The position numbers and the translations under genes were made by a program. 64,000 nt of DNA from positions 186,001-250,000 of the forward strand of contig NZ_JAUGZK010000004.1 in NCBI RefSeq assembly GCF_036327005.1. Reading direction: 5' to 3'. Position 1 is the stretch's first letter, and each line of letters opens with the position of its first letter. The notes under the pieces are model-generated. The model saw only the letters and a program-made list of their open reading frames with translations, was not told the origin of the DNA and searched no databases. Shown here piece by piece: positions 15,795-25,064 of this stretch. Source of the DNA: Alkalimonas mucilaginosa (GTDB lineage: Bacteria > Pseudomonadota > Gammaproteobacteria > Enterobacterales > Alteromonadaceae).

Positions 15795-16517
15795 ATGATG
15801 TTGGCAACCAATCAATGGTGTGAGCCTGAGCAGGCTGGCAGTTTTACACGGACAGAAGCGCAGGAAACCGCTGCACTGAACCGCTACGGATATCTGGTGA
15901 AGCGGGCGGCAGCCCACTTGCGCAGCCTGGTGGGCAGCATGGTCGATAAAGATGATCTGCAGCAAATTGGTTTGATGGGCCTGCTCAGTGCATTGCGCCG
16001 GTACGGCCGGGAGCCGGATGAGCAATTTGAATCCTATGCCTTTAAACGGATCCGGGGTGCCATGCTGGATGAATTTCGTCGGACCGATTGGCGCCCACGT
16101 CAATTGCGGCAGCAATCGCATCAATTACGGGATAAAACCCGTGAGTTGACCCGGCAGCTTGGGCATGTGCCGGGTGATGAGGCACTGTGTGCCGCCTTAG
16201 GTATTGATATGACAACCTTGCTGGAGCTGCAGTATGTCGGCCAGGCTGAAGCCATGGAAAGCCTCGATATGCTGTTGGAGCAGCAGTCCGAATCGCAGCT
16301 GGGCAGCAGCAATCTGAATCAGTTGGAGTTGAAACTATCGCTGAAAAAAGCCATGGCATCGCTGCCGGAACGCAACAGGCTGCTGCTGCTGCTGTATTAC
16401 AGCCATGAGCTGAATATGAAGGAGATTGCGCTGGTACTGGAGCTGACAGAGTCCAGGGTATGTCAGTTGCATAAACAATCGGTCGAAATGCTCAGCAAAA
16501 AGCTGGCGCAGTGGTAA
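15795..16517 (+). CDS. lafS: Lateral flagellar sigma-28 factor (FliA/LafS)
   Basis: Sigma-28 factor for the late lateral genes, 240 residues. Region 2 is clear (LVGSMVDKDDLQQIGLMGLL, RYGREPDEQFESYAFKRIRG, AMLDEFRRTDWRPR), region 3 follows (TRQLGHVPGDEALCAALGI) and region 4 has the helix-turn-helix (SHELNMKEIALVLELTESRV). Its presence inside the laf operon means this system has its own sigma factor, which the FlgM at the left edge presumably inhibits. Two consecutive ATGs at the start. Confidence 0.92.
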   Translation: MMLATNQWCEPEQAGSFTRTEAQETAALNRYGYLVKRAAAHLRSLVGSMVDKDDLQQIGLMGLLSALRRYGREPDEQFESYAFKRIRGAMLDEFRRTDWRPRQLRQQSHQLRDKTRELTRQLGHVPGDEALCAALGIDMTTLLELQYVGQAEAMESLDMLLEQQSESQLGSSNLNQLELKLSLKKAMASLPERNRLLLLLYYSHELNMKEIALVLELTESRVCQLHKQSVEMLSKKLAQW

Positions 16518-16536
16518 GAGTACAGGAAGCAACGTC

Positions 16537-17394
16537 ATGCAGAGAATTTTAGGGTTTGCCATAGTGCTGGGTGCAGTGGTTGGTGGCTATATGTTTGCCG
16601 GGGGCAATGTCGCCACTTTGTGGCAACCAGCCGAGTTTTTGATTATTTTCGGTGCTGGTTTTGGCGCCTTAATCGTGGGGAACTCCGGCTATGTCTTAAA
16701 AGAAATGTGGAGTCAGGTACGGTCGCAATTTATCAAACAAAAAAACAGTGCGGACTTGTATCGAGAGCTGCTGTTATTAATGCATACCTTGCTGGATCTG
16801 GCCAAGAGTAAAGGTTTACGCGAGCTGGACGAGCATGTGGAAAACCCCAGTACCAGCTCCGTTTTTCTGGCCTACCCGCTGGTGCTGGAAAATGAGGACC
16901 TGGTGGTCTTTGTCTGCGACAACCTGCGGTTGATGAGCATGGGCAAATTAACCGCCCACGACTTTGACAGCCTGCTGGAGCAGGAAATCTACACCATCGA
17001 GCAACAAAAACTGAAACCATCGTCGGCGATGGGGGTGATTGCTGAGGCCATGCCCGGTTTTGGTATTTTGGCTGCTGTCGGCGGCATTATTATCACCATG
17101 CAGCATCTGGATGGGCCGTTAAGCAGCATCGGCTATCACGTCGCCGCAGCTTTGGTGGGGACCTTTATCGGTATTTTCGGCTGTTATTGTTTTATGGCAC
17201 CGCTAAGTGCAGCGATGGAGCAGTATGTGAAAAAGCAGATCGCCTTGCTGGAGTGTGTACGGGCTATCCTGGTGGCGCACGCCAAAGGGCATGTTGCTAT
17301 CGTAGCAACGGACTCAGGCCGGCGCATGATCAATGAAGAGCAAAAGCCATCTTTCACCACGATGGAACAATGGATCAATGACAGGGCCGCCTGA
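16537..17394 (+). CDS. lafT: Proton-driven lateral stator protein MotA (LafT)
   Basis: Inner-membrane stator subunit, 285 residues with four membrane segments: about residues 1-20, 30-50, 165-190 and 200-220 (EAMPGFGILAAVGGIIITMQ; ALVGTFIGIFGCYCFMAPLS). The length, the opening GFAIVLGAVVGGYMFAGGN and a long cytoplasmic loop match the H+ type MotA rather than the shorter Na+ type PomA. The stop overlaps the motB start (TGATG). Confidence 0.92.
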   Translation: MQRILGFAIVLGAVVGGYMFAGGNVATLWQPAEFLIIFGAGFGALIVGNSGYVLKEMWSQVRSQFIKQKNSADLYRELLLLMHTLLDLAKSKGLRELDEHVENPSTSSVFLAYPLVLENEDLVVFVCDNLRLMSMGKLTAHDFDSLLEQEIYTIEQQKLKPSSAMGVIAEAMPGFGILAAVGGIIITMQHLDGPLSSIGYHVAAALVGTFIGIFGCYCFMAPLSAAMEQYVKKQIALLECVRAILVAHAKGHVAIVATDSGRRMINEEQKPSFTTMEQWINDRAA

Positions 17395-18395
17395 TGAACA
17401 GCATGCCAATAATAGTTAAGCGCGGCCCACGCGCCTCAGGAAAAGGCAAAGGCGGTGGTGCCTGGAAGGTTGCTTTTGCCGATTTTACCCTGGCGATGAT
17501 GGCCTTTTTTATGGTGCTGTGGATTTTAGAAGTTTCAAACGTGCAAGAGCGGGCGGAGATTGCTAATTACATGCGCACCCACTCCATTTTTGATGGCAGC
17601 CCACATCCCTTTGCCCCAAAAAACAGCCCATTTCCGGTTGATTTGGGGGGGACTCCATCGGTGGCGGACTCGCACTCGGCCAATCGATTGCCACCGGATA
17701 ACCCGATACCAGGCATGTCGGAGTACCTGCAGGTTCCCTCTGGTGATGAGCAGCCGCTGGCTGGCATGGGGGACAAGCTAAACTCGCTGATTGACGGTCA
17801 GTTTGATAGCCCGGCCCAGCTAAGCTTACTGCTGCAGGCGTTTGAGCATCTGATGGCAGAACAGTTGGCGCAGGGACACATTCAACTGGATATAGTGCCA
17901 TCCGGCTTACGAGTGATTATTCGCGATGCACAGGAGCGGCAAATGTTCGTGCGTGGGCAAATCCACATGACCCCCTTTTTCGAAGATTTGCTGCTTAGCC
18001 TGGGGCCGGTGTTCGTCAAAGTGCAGAACAAACTGATTATTTCCGGCCATACCGATAATACCCCCTTTAGCGGTAGCCAATACAGCAACTGGGAGCTGTC
18101 TGGAGATCGGGCTCTTCAGGCCCGCCAGGTGCTGGTGGCTGGTGGCATGCCAGCAGAGCGGGTGGCTCAGGTGGCGGCTTTTTCAGCAAACCGGCCGTTA
18201 AACAAAGCAGATAAAGGCAGCAGCGAAAATCGCCGGATTGAACTGCTTATTTTAACCAGTGCGGCCGAAGCCGAGCTGAATAAATTGTTTTCGCCGGATC
18301 ATGGCGCAGACGCGGTACAGCATGCGGCCGATGCTGCACGTCGTAATCAGCCCGTCGGACGCTCAGGGGTACAGGTACACGATGCCAATCACTAA
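17394..18395 (+). CDS. lafU: Proton-driven lateral stator protein MotB (LafU)
   Basis: Stator partner of MotA, 333 residues. The single membrane helix contains the proton-carrying aspartate (AFADFTLAMMAFFMVLWI, Asp30). A plug/linker region follows, then a C-terminal OmpA-like peptidoglycan-binding domain at about residues 205-290 (LIISGHTDNTPFSG, NWELSGDRALQARQVLVAGG, ANRPLNKADKGSSENRRIEL). The last 14 bases overlap the PilZ gene, which ties stator and PilZ protein production together. Confidence 0.93.
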   Translation: MNSMPIIVKRGPRASGKGKGGGAWKVAFADFTLAMMAFFMVLWILEVSNVQERAEIANYMRTHSIFDGSPHPFAPKNSPFPVDLGGTPSVADSHSANRLPPDNPIPGMSEYLQVPSGDEQPLAGMGDKLNSLIDGQFDSPAQLSLLLQAFEHLMAEQLAQGHIQLDIVPSGLRVIIRDAQERQMFVRGQIHMTPFFEDLLLSLGPVFVKVQNKLIISGHTDNTPFSGSQYSNWELSGDRALQARQVLVAGGMPAERVAQVAAFSANRPLNKADKGSSENRRIELLILTSAAEAELNKLFSPDHGADAVQHAADAARRNQPVGRSGVQVHDANH

Positions 18396-18801
18396 GACAG
18401 ATGTATCCCGCAAGTATTTACGCTGGTACTTTTGTGCGGCAAATCAGCCTCATGAAGTGCAAACGAAGGGAGTGCCGGTGACGCTGTGGCAAAGCAGCTT
18501 GTTTGGCAGCCAGATTTGTAAGGCTGTCGTCAAGGATATGAGTTTAGGGGGTGTTGGCTTGCTGGCGCCGCTGAGTAAAAACGTGCCGGATGTGATTCTG
18601 GTTCAGTACGATGAACGGATCCGGATGGCTGCTGAAGTGGTTTACCGCCGTCAGGTCAGTGACAAGCTGGTGTTCCTTGGTTTGAGCTGGCTGGATGCTA
18701 AACGTGAACAGCGACTGAAGTTACTACGCCTGTTAAGTAAAAAAGCGTATCGCCTGTCGCAAGACAGTGCCCGCACCACACAAAAAACCGCAGATGAATA
18801 A
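18382..18801 (+). CDS. PilZ-domain c-di-GMP binding protein in the stator/switch operon
   Basis: A 139-residue protein that is essentially one PilZ domain. Both c-di-GMP binding motifs are intact: R10-x-x-x-R14 (RKYLR) and D52-x-S54-x-x-G57 (DMSLGG). There is no YcgR N-terminal domain. The start ATG at 18382 lies inside the end of motB and the gene ends inside the fliM start region, so it is translationally embedded between stator and switch genes. By analogy with YcgR and other motor-associated PilZ proteins it may brake the lateral motor or affect stator engagement at high c-di-GMP; that role is inference. A longer in-frame opening at 18301 within motB is less likely. Confidence 0.8.
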   Translation: MPITKTDVSRKYLRWYFCAANQPHEVQTKGVPVTLWQSSLFGSQICKAVVKDMSLGGVGLLAPLSKNVPDVILVQYDERIRMAAEVVYRRQVSDKLVFLGLSWLDAKREQRLKLLRLLSKKAYRLSQDSARTTQKTADE

Positions 18802-19681
18802 GATGATGACACGCTCAAAAATCATACCTGCCGCTGAGGCAGCAGGCTATCCACCTTTTGCACTGGTGCTGGACCAACGCAACTATGGCCGGGCGCTGGT
18901 ACTGGCCAGGCAGAGGCTGCCAGAGCTGGCTCAGGCCGTCGAGCTGGAGCTTAGCCGCCTGCTGCAAGATGTTGAATTTAGTATTGAGATGAATCTATGT
19001 CAGGGCACAGGCCTGGACAGCTGGTTGGCCGAACCCGGTCGTTTACTGTTGCACTGTCCGGTGTTGGTGCCGACAGACAGCAACTGCTATCTGGCGCTGG
19101 ATTACACGGGTGTACACCACCTGGCGGATCTGATGCTGGGGGGACAACTGAGTAAAGCCGTTGCCAGCGAAGATAAAACCGAGTTGAGTGCCTCTGAGTT
19201 ACGCATTTGCAGCCGCATTGCACAGCGCCAGTTACAGGCCATGCAGCAGCGGCTGTTTAAGGAGCAATCGGTGTTGCCAGCTACGGCGGTGAAGCAGCAG
19301 TTGGAGTCGGAACAGTTTCAATATCTGCCCTTGAAGGTGCGGCTGCTGCTCGATAGCGAAGCCATCAGTTGGTATTTGTGGTTACCACAGGACTTTTTTA
19401 TCCAACCAGAAGACAACAGCAGCCCGGTACAGATAGCCGCGGTAGATGCTGCCCAATGGTCGCACGTACCTGTGCAGTGCAGCATTGAGATGGCACGTAA
19501 GAAAGTTAGCTTGCGCCAGTTGCAGGACTGTCTGAATGGCAAGGTGCTGCCTATTGAGCTGCACAGTGCTATGGCGCTTCACTTAAATAAAGAGCGGTTG
19601 TTGTACGGCAAAGTAGCTGAAGAAGGCAACCGTCTGGTATTCCAAATTACTGATATCGTCACCCGGGAGCAAGAACAATGA
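18794..19681 (+). CDS. fliM: Flagellar motor switch protein FliM (lateral, divergent, no CheY tail)
   Basis: Switch-complex C-ring protein of about 295 residues, shorter than the usual 330. The middle domain resembles FliM (SNCYLALDYTGVHHLADLML, SASELRICSRIAQRQLQAMQ) and a SpoA domain closes the protein (VPVQCSIEMARKKVSLRQLQ, GKVLPIELHSAMALHLNKER). The N-terminal CheY-binding motif (L-S-Q-x-E-I-D-A-L-L in polar FliM) is absent; the protein opens MNKMMTRSKIIPAAEA. The GGxG motif of the middle domain reads GGQL. Start uncertain among ATGs at 18794, 18803 and 18806. fliN overlaps its last 4 bases. Confidence 0.85.
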   Translation: MNKMMTRSKIIPAAEAAGYPPFALVLDQRNYGRALVLARQRLPELAQAVELELSRLLQDVEFSIEMNLCQGTGLDSWLAEPGRLLLHCPVLVPTDSNCYLALDYTGVHHLADLMLGGQLSKAVASEDKTELSASELRICSRIAQRQLQAMQQRLFKEQSVLPATAVKQQLESEQFQYLPLKVRLLLDSEAISWYLWLPQDFFIQPEDNSSPVQIAAVDAAQWSHVPVQCSIEMARKKVSLRQLQDCLNGKVLPIELHSAMALHLNKERLLYGKVAEEGNRLVFQITDIVTREQEQ

Positions 19682-20040
19682 GCGACACTCTGAATAACAG
19701 CAATGGTCTGGATGCAGCCCTGGCCGGACTGGATATGATGGATATGGACGAGATGTTTGAGCCGGAAGGTCTGCCGCTGTCAGCCTCAACCGATGGCTTG
19801 TCAATGTTTCGTGATGTACCGCTGACCGTCACCCTGGAAGTTGCCAGTGCTGAGGTCACCTTAGGTGAGCTGAGCCGGGTTGCGGTAGGGGATGTACTGC
19901 CGCTGGAGAAAGCGGTTGGAGAACCGCTGGATGTGAAAGTCAATGGTGTCCTCTTTGCCAGAGCCGAAGTGGTGATGGTCGATGGCAAATATGGTCTTAA
20001 GTTTGTACAGCGCAATGCTGCGGAAGAACAAGATGCGTAA
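19678..20040 (+). CDS. fliN: Flagellar motor switch protein FliN (lateral)
   Basis: C-ring protein, 120 residues. An acidic N-terminus (LDMMDMDEMFEPEG) is followed by a single SpoA domain (DVPLTVTLEVASAEVTLGEL, GVLFARAEVVMVDGKYGLKF). Overlaps fliM by 4 bases and fliP by 8 bases, which implies translational coupling. Family identity is clear. Confidence 0.93.
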   Translation: MSDTLNNSNGLDAALAGLDMMDMDEMFEPEGLPLSASTDGLSMFRDVPLTVTLEVASAEVTLGELSRVAVGDVLPLEKAVGEPLDVKVNGVLFARAEVVMVDGKYGLKFVQRNAAEEQDA

Positions 20041-20791
20041 CAAGCTGTCATCCGGTCTGTTGTGGCTGCTGCCATTGGTATTGCTGCTGGTACCAAGCTT
20101 GGCATCGGCGAATGAGCTTACCCTGCTATCGGTCCGGGATACCGATGGTGGCCAGGAGTACAGTGTCAAACTGCAAATCCTGTTGTTGATGACGGCGCTC
20201 AGTCTGATCCCCGGCTTGCTCATGGTGATGACGTCCTTTACCCGCATCATCATTGTGCTGGCGATATTACGCCAGGCACTGGGCTTGCAGCAAAGCCCGC
20301 CAAACCGCGTATTAATTGGTATCTCTTTGATGTTAACCCTGCTGATTATGCGGCCGGTATGGCAGGACGTCTACCAGAACGCCTTTAAACCCTACCAGGC
20401 CGAAGAAATGACCATGGAGCAGGCGCTGGCCCGGGCTGAACAGCCGATACGGCAGTTTATGCTGGCGCAAACACGTGAAAACGAATTGCACCAGGTGCTG
20501 CTGATTGCCAATGAGCCCACCAGCATGGCCGCGGCTGATGTGCCGCTGGAAGTATTAATGCCGGCCTTTGTGCTCAGTGAGCTAACCACGGCATTTCAGA
20601 TTGGTTTTATGTTGTTTATTCCTTTTTTAATCATTGATCTGGTGGTGGCCAGTGTGCTGATGTCGATGGGTATGATGATGTTGTCCCCCCTGATTATCAG
20701 TTTACCCTTTAAGTTGATGGTGTTTGTGCTGGCCGATGGCTGGTCCATGGTGGCAGGAACCCTGGCAGCGACATTCGGAGCCTTCCCATGA
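20033..20791 (+). CDS. fliP: Flagellar export gate protein FliP (lateral)
   Basis: Core of the type III export gate, 252 residues from ATG 20033. A signal peptide (LWLLPLVLLLVPSLASA) precedes four membrane segments. Family motifs: LIPGLLMVMTSFTRIIIVLA, LRQALGLQQSPPNRVLIGIS, and near the end VLMSMGMMMLSPLIISLPFK. The chosen start overlaps the fliN stop; longer in-frame openings from 19982 lie inside fliN and lack the signal-peptide arrangement. Confidence 0.94.
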   Translation: MRNKLSSGLLWLLPLVLLLVPSLASANELTLLSVRDTDGGQEYSVKLQILLLMTALSLIPGLLMVMTSFTRIIIVLAILRQALGLQQSPPNRVLIGISLMLTLLIMRPVWQDVYQNAFKPYQAEEMTMEQALARAEQPIRQFMLAQTRENELHQVLLIANEPTSMAAADVPLEVLMPAFVLSELTTAFQIGFMLFIPFLIIDLVVASVLMSMGMMMLSPLIISLPFKLMVFVLADGWSMVAGTLAATFGAFP

Positions 20792-21057
20792 GTCCGGAAC
20801 AGGCCACGGAACTGATCTCCCAGGCCGTCTATACCATTATTCAGATGTTGTTGGTATTGATTGTACCGGGCCTGGTCCTTGGCATCGTCGTCGCCGTGTT
20901 TCAGGCGGCAACCTCGATTCAGGAGCAAACCCTGACCTTTTTGCCCAGGATGTTGCTGACGTTGCTGATGGTGGTGTTTTCCGGCCATTGGCTGATTAAA
21001 ACCCTGCTGAACTGGTTTGCAAATTTGTCGCAAATTATTCCGGGTGTATTTGGATGA
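20788..21057 (+). CDS. fliQ: Flagellar export gate protein FliQ (lateral)
   Basis: Small export-gate protein, 89 residues with two membrane helices (TIIQMLLVLIVPGLVLGIVV, LLTLLMVVFSGHWLIKTLLN) separated by the conserved loop AATSIQEQTLTFLP. Overlaps fliP and fliR by 4 bases each. Confidence 0.94.
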   Translation: MSPEQATELISQAVYTIIQMLLVLIVPGLVLGIVVAVFQAATSIQEQTLTFLPRMLLTLLMVVFSGHWLIKTLLNWFANLSQIIPGVFG

Positions 21058-21833
21058 ACTCGCTGATATCGCTAAGCAGTGGTGAGTTGATGAGCTGGAT
21101 AGGCACTGTGTGGTGGCCTTTTATCCGGTTGTCGGCGCTGCTGTGGGCGATGCCGGTGTTTGATAACCCTGCGGTGACACCACGCTCGCGCATTATTCTG
21201 GCGCTATTTTTAAGTTTTCTGGTAGGGCCAACCCTACCGGCCATGCCAGAGGTGGATCCCTTTTCGCTGGATGCGGTGGTGATCACGGTCGAACAAATTA
21301 GTTTTGGCATTATGATGGGGTTGGCTGTCCGTATCTTGTTTGAAGTCCTGGCCCTGACCGGGCTTATTTTATCGATGCAGATGGGCTTGTCGATGGCGAT
21401 GATGATGGATCCCGGCAGCGGTGATTCGACATCCTTGCTGGGCCATTTATTCTGGGTGATGTCAGCTCTGCTGTTTTTTTCGCTGAACGGCCATCTGGTG
21501 ACGCTGGCTATTCTGGTCGACAGCCTGACCTTGTGGCCGGTAGGCAGTGGTTTGTATCAGTTGAATATTGGGGTGTTGCTGCAGTTGTTTGGCTGGATGT
21601 TTGGGGCTGCACTGCTGGTCGCTTTGCCGGCGGTGATAGCCATGCTGCTGGTGAATCTGACCTTTGGGGTGGCCACGCGATCGGCACCATCGTTAAACCT
21701 CTTTGTGCTGGGTTTTCCGATGACCTTACTGCTTGGCTTTGTCTGCGTGTATTTAACCTTAAGCCAAACTGGCGTGCACTATGCGGCACTGGCAAGCCAG
21801 GTGTTGGATAGCATGCGGTTGCTGGTGGGGTAA
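21054..21833 (+). CDS. fliR: Flagellar export gate protein FliR (lateral)
   Basis: Export-gate protein, 259 residues with about six membrane helices. Recognisable segments: FIRLSALLWAMPVFDNPAVT, VRILFEVLALTGLILSMQMG, and the C-terminal part RSAPSLNLFVLGFPMTLLLG. It overlaps fliQ by 4 bases and is followed by flhB after 3 bases. Confidence 0.93.
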   Translation: MNSLISLSSGELMSWIGTVWWPFIRLSALLWAMPVFDNPAVTPRSRIILALFLSFLVGPTLPAMPEVDPFSLDAVVITVEQISFGIMMGLAVRILFEVLALTGLILSMQMGLSMAMMMDPGSGDSTSLLGHLFWVMSALLFFSLNGHLVTLAILVDSLTLWPVGSGLYQLNIGVLLQLFGWMFGAALLVALPAVIAMLLVNLTFGVATRSAPSLNLFVLGFPMTLLLGFVCVYLTLSQTGVHYAALASQVLDSMRLLVG

Positions 21834-21836
21834 GGG

Positions 21837-22988
21837 ATGTCAGAGCAAAACAGTTCGCAGGAAAAAACCGAACAGCCCACCGAAAAACGCCTGAAAAAAG
21901 CCCGTAAAGATGGTCAGGTCGCGCGCTCGAAAGAATTGAATACGGCCATCTTGCTGATGTTGGGAGTCGGTGGTTTGCTGTGGTTTTCGCAGTTGTTGTT
22001 CACGCTGTTTATGCAACTGATGCAAAGCAGCATGCAACTGAATAAAGAGATGCTGGCAAACGATAAACTGATGCCGCTGGCGCTTGGTCAGGCATTGCTG
22101 GCGATGCTGAGTGCGCTGACACCATTTTTAGTCTTGCTGTTTGTGGCGATGTGGGTTGTGGGGACCTTGCCGGGCGGTTTTACGTTTTCAGCAGCTTTGG
22201 CTGCGCCCAAGTTTAATAAGCTCAACCCGCTGACTGGTCTGGCACGGATGTTTAGCATGAATGCCCTGGTCGAGCTGCTGAAATCCATCATTAAGGTAGT
22301 GCTGCTGGGCGGTTGCTTGTATGGCTTTTTAAGTCAGCTCTGGACACGCTTGCTGTTTTTACAACGGATGGGGTTCACTGCCGCCCTGCAGGAAGGCTTT
22401 GCCCTGTTGGCATTGAGTTTGATGATCACAGTCACTTTGTTGTTGCTGGTTGCAGCGATAGATGTGCCTTATCAGCAGTACAAGATTTCCTCCAAGGTGA
22501 AGATGACCAAGCAGGAAGTCAAAGAAGAGCGGAAGTCGTCGGATGGCAGCCCGGAGATTAAAGGGCGGATCCGTCAGATCCAGTTCCAGATGGCGAATCG
22601 GAAAATTGAGGAGCGGGTGCCGAAGGCCGATGTCATCGTAATGAACCCAACCCATTATGCGGTGGCGATTCGCTACAGTGAGCAAGATGCCAAAGCCCCT
22701 TATGTGGTGGCGAAAGGCATTGATGAGATGGCGCTACGGATTAAAGCGGTGGCGCAGCGTCACCAGGTTGAAGTGCTGGAAGTGCCGGTATTAGCCCGGG
22801 CGGTGTATTACTCGACCCGGGTTGATCAGGAAGTCCCGAAAGGTTTATACACGGCGGTCGCCTATGTGCTGACCTATGTGATGCAGTTAAAGGCATATAA
22901 AAATGGCCGTGGTCAGCAACCAGCCCCCTTACCGGCGCTGGAGATCCCGAAAAGTTTGTTAGATAAAGCGAATGTCCGAGGTAGTTAA
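21837..22988 (+). CDS. flhB: Flagellar export switch protein FlhB (lateral)
   Basis: Membrane component that switches export from hook to filament substrates, 383 residues. Opening EKTEQPTEKRLKKARKDGQV is the family hallmark; four membrane helices follow, then the cytoplasmic domain with the self-cleaving NPTH motif (VIVMNPTHYAVAIRY, about residues 265-280), all intact. Substrate switching with FliK should therefore work normally. Starts 3 bases after fliR. Confidence 0.95.
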   Translation: MSEQNSSQEKTEQPTEKRLKKARKDGQVARSKELNTAILLMLGVGGLLWFSQLLFTLFMQLMQSSMQLNKEMLANDKLMPLALGQALLAMLSALTPFLVLLFVAMWVVGTLPGGFTFSAALAAPKFNKLNPLTGLARMFSMNALVELLKSIIKVVLLGGCLYGFLSQLWTRLLFLQRMGFTAALQEGFALLALSLMITVTLLLLVAAIDVPYQQYKISSKVKMTKQEVKEERKSSDGSPEIKGRIRQIQFQMANRKIEERVPKADVIVMNPTHYAVAIRYSEQDAKAPYVVAKGIDEMALRIKAVAQRHQVEVLEVPVLARAVYYSTRVDQEVPKGLYTAVAYVLTYVMQLKAYKNGRGQQPAPLPALEIPKSLLDKANVRGS

Positions 22989-22991
22989 ACA

Positions 22992-25064
22992 GTGAACTGG
23001 CGAACTCTTACCCAACCTTACACCGCAATACCGGTGCTACTGCTGGCCATTTTGGCAATGGTGGTGTTGCCATTGCCCGCCTGGATGCTGGATGCATTGT
23101 TTACCTTCAACATTGTACTGTCCGTGATCGTCTTGTTGGTGGCGGTATCCAGTAAGAAGCCGCTGGACTTCTCAGTGTTTCCAACTGTGTTGCTGGTGGC
23201 TACCCTGATGCGGCTAACCTTGAATATTGCGTCAACCAGGGTGGTTTTGTTGCATGGCCATGAAGGCTCTGATGTTGCTGGTCGGGTGATCCAGGCCTTT
23301 GGTGAAGTAGTGATTGGCGGCAATTACGTCGTCGGTCTGGTGGTGTTTGTTATTCTGATGGTGATTAACTTTGTGGTGATCACCAAAGGGGGCGAGCGGA
23401 TTTCGGAAGTCGCTGCCCGCTTTACACTGGATGCCTTACCCGGCAAGCAGATGGCGATAGATGCCGACTTAAATGCCGGTTTAATCGGCCCGGAGCAGGC
23501 AAAAGAGCGACGCAATGAAGTGGCGCGCGAGGCCGATTTCTATGGTTCCATGGATGGTGCTTCCAAGTTTGTGCGTGGGGATGCCATTGCCGGCTTAATT
23601 ATTCTGGTGATCAACCTGATTGGTGGCATCAGCATTGGTGCCTTCCAGCATGGTCTGAGCATGGGGGAAGCCTTCCAGCGCTTTGCCTTGCTGACCATAG
23701 GTGACGGCTTAGTGGCGCAAATCCCCTCGTTACTGCTGGCCGTAGCGGCGGCCATTATCGTGACACGGATGAACGATGAAGGCGAAATGTCCGATGAAGT
23801 GGGGCGGCAACTGCTGGCATCACCACGGGTACTGTTCACCACTGGTGGCATTATGCTGATCCTGGGGCTAGTCCCCGGTATGCCGGGGATGGCTTTTATT
23901 GGCTTTGCTTTGCCGCTTATTTATGTTGCCTGGCGTATGCAGCAGCGGGTGGATAAGGGCGAGCTGGCGCAGGTGGAGCAATTTACCGAGACCATAGTGC
24001 AAACCCCTTCAGCGCTTAGTTGGGAGGATATCCCTTATGTGGATCGTATTTCGATTGAGCTGGGCTTTCGACTGGTCTATCTGGCCGACAAAGACAAAGG
24101 GGAGGAGCTGGTGCAGACCTTGCGTGGCATTCGTAAAACCTTGTCTGAACAGAGCGGTTTTTTGTTACCCGAAGTGCGGGTGCGGGATAACCTGCAGTTA
24201 AACCCGCAGGAATACCGTATCAAACTGGCGGGGGTGCCCTTAGCAACCGGCCGGTTAAATCCGCAGCAGTTACTGGCACTGAACACCGGTGAAGTCTATG
24301 GCCAGTTGGATGGGGAAATAACCCGGGATCCGGCCTATGGCCTGGAGGCCGTCTGGGTTGAAGCTGACAACCGGGCGAAAGCTCTGAACCTGGGGTACTC
24401 GGTGGTGGATCTGGCTACCGTGATCGCCACCCATGCCGGCAAAGTCATTAAAGAGCATTTGGCCGATCTCTTTGTGTATGAAGATGTAAAACAACTGAAT
24501 AAGCGACTGGCTGCGGTAGCACCAGTACTGGCCGAAGCCCTGGATAAAGCCCTGAGTGATACTGTGCAGCTGAAGGTATACCGCCTGTTGCTACGTGAAC
24601 AGGTCAGTCTTGGTGATATTCTCAGCATTGCCAGCACCCTGCTCGACAGCAGCGAGGTGACCAAAGATCCTATTCTGCTCACGTCCGATGTGCGCTGCGC
24701 TTTGCAGCGGGCGCTGGTGCGGCAAATCAGTGGTGACAAAGAAGAGCTCAGTGCTTATACGCTGGATGAGAAGCTGGAGCAAACGCTGCAAAGTGCGCTG
24801 AACCAGGCGATGCAGGCGGGTAAGGTGGCGCTGGATAGTTTTCCGGTTGCGCCCAATCTGCTCAGTCAGTTTCAGCGCCATATGCCACTGATCAGCAGCC
24901 AGATGCAGCAGCAAGGTTTAACACCAGCCCTGGTAGTGGTGCCACAATTAAGACCTTTGCTGGCACGTTATGCCCGTACTTTTACGCAAAACTCACTGGC
25001 GGTGTTGTCCTACAATGAAATCCCGGAAACGGTGCGGGTTAACGTGATTGGGGCCTTGGGTTAA
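22992..25064 (+). CDS. flhA: Flagellar export apparatus protein FlhA (lateral)
   Basis: Large export-gate subunit, 690 residues, starting at GTG 22992. The membrane half contains PTVLLVATLMRLTLNIASTR and the FHIPEP-region signature (VVITKGGERISEVAARFTLD, ALPGKQMAIDADLNAGLI); the C-terminal half is the cytoplasmic nonamer-forming domain. The last gene of the run from lafD; no terminator with a T tail is visible after it, only a stem without T run at 25098-25123. Confidence 0.95.
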   Translation: MNWRTLTQPYTAIPVLLLAILAMVVLPLPAWMLDALFTFNIVLSVIVLLVAVSSKKPLDFSVFPTVLLVATLMRLTLNIASTRVVLLHGHEGSDVAGRVIQAFGEVVIGGNYVVGLVVFVILMVINFVVITKGGERISEVAARFTLDALPGKQMAIDADLNAGLIGPEQAKERRNEVAREADFYGSMDGASKFVRGDAIAGLIILVINLIGGISIGAFQHGLSMGEAFQRFALLTIGDGLVAQIPSLLLAVAAAIIVTRMNDEGEMSDEVGRQLLASPRVLFTTGGIMLILGLVPGMPGMAFIGFALPLIYVAWRMQQRVDKGELAQVEQFTETIVQTPSALSWEDIPYVDRISIELGFRLVYLADKDKGEELVQTLRGIRKTLSEQSGFLLPEVRVRDNLQLNPQEYRIKLAGVPLATGRLNPQQLLALNTGEVYGQLDGEITRDPAYGLEAVWVEADNRAKALNLGYSVVDLATVIATHAGKVIKEHLADLFVYEDVKQLNKRLAAVAPVLAEALDKALSDTVQLKVYRLLLREQVSLGDILSIASTLLDSSEVTKDPILLTSDVRCALQRALVRQISGDKEELSAYTLDEKLEQTLQSALNQAMQAGKVALDSFPVAPNLLSQFQRHMPLISSQMQQQGLTPALVVVPQLRPLLARYARTFTQNSLAVLSYNEIPETVRVNVIGALG

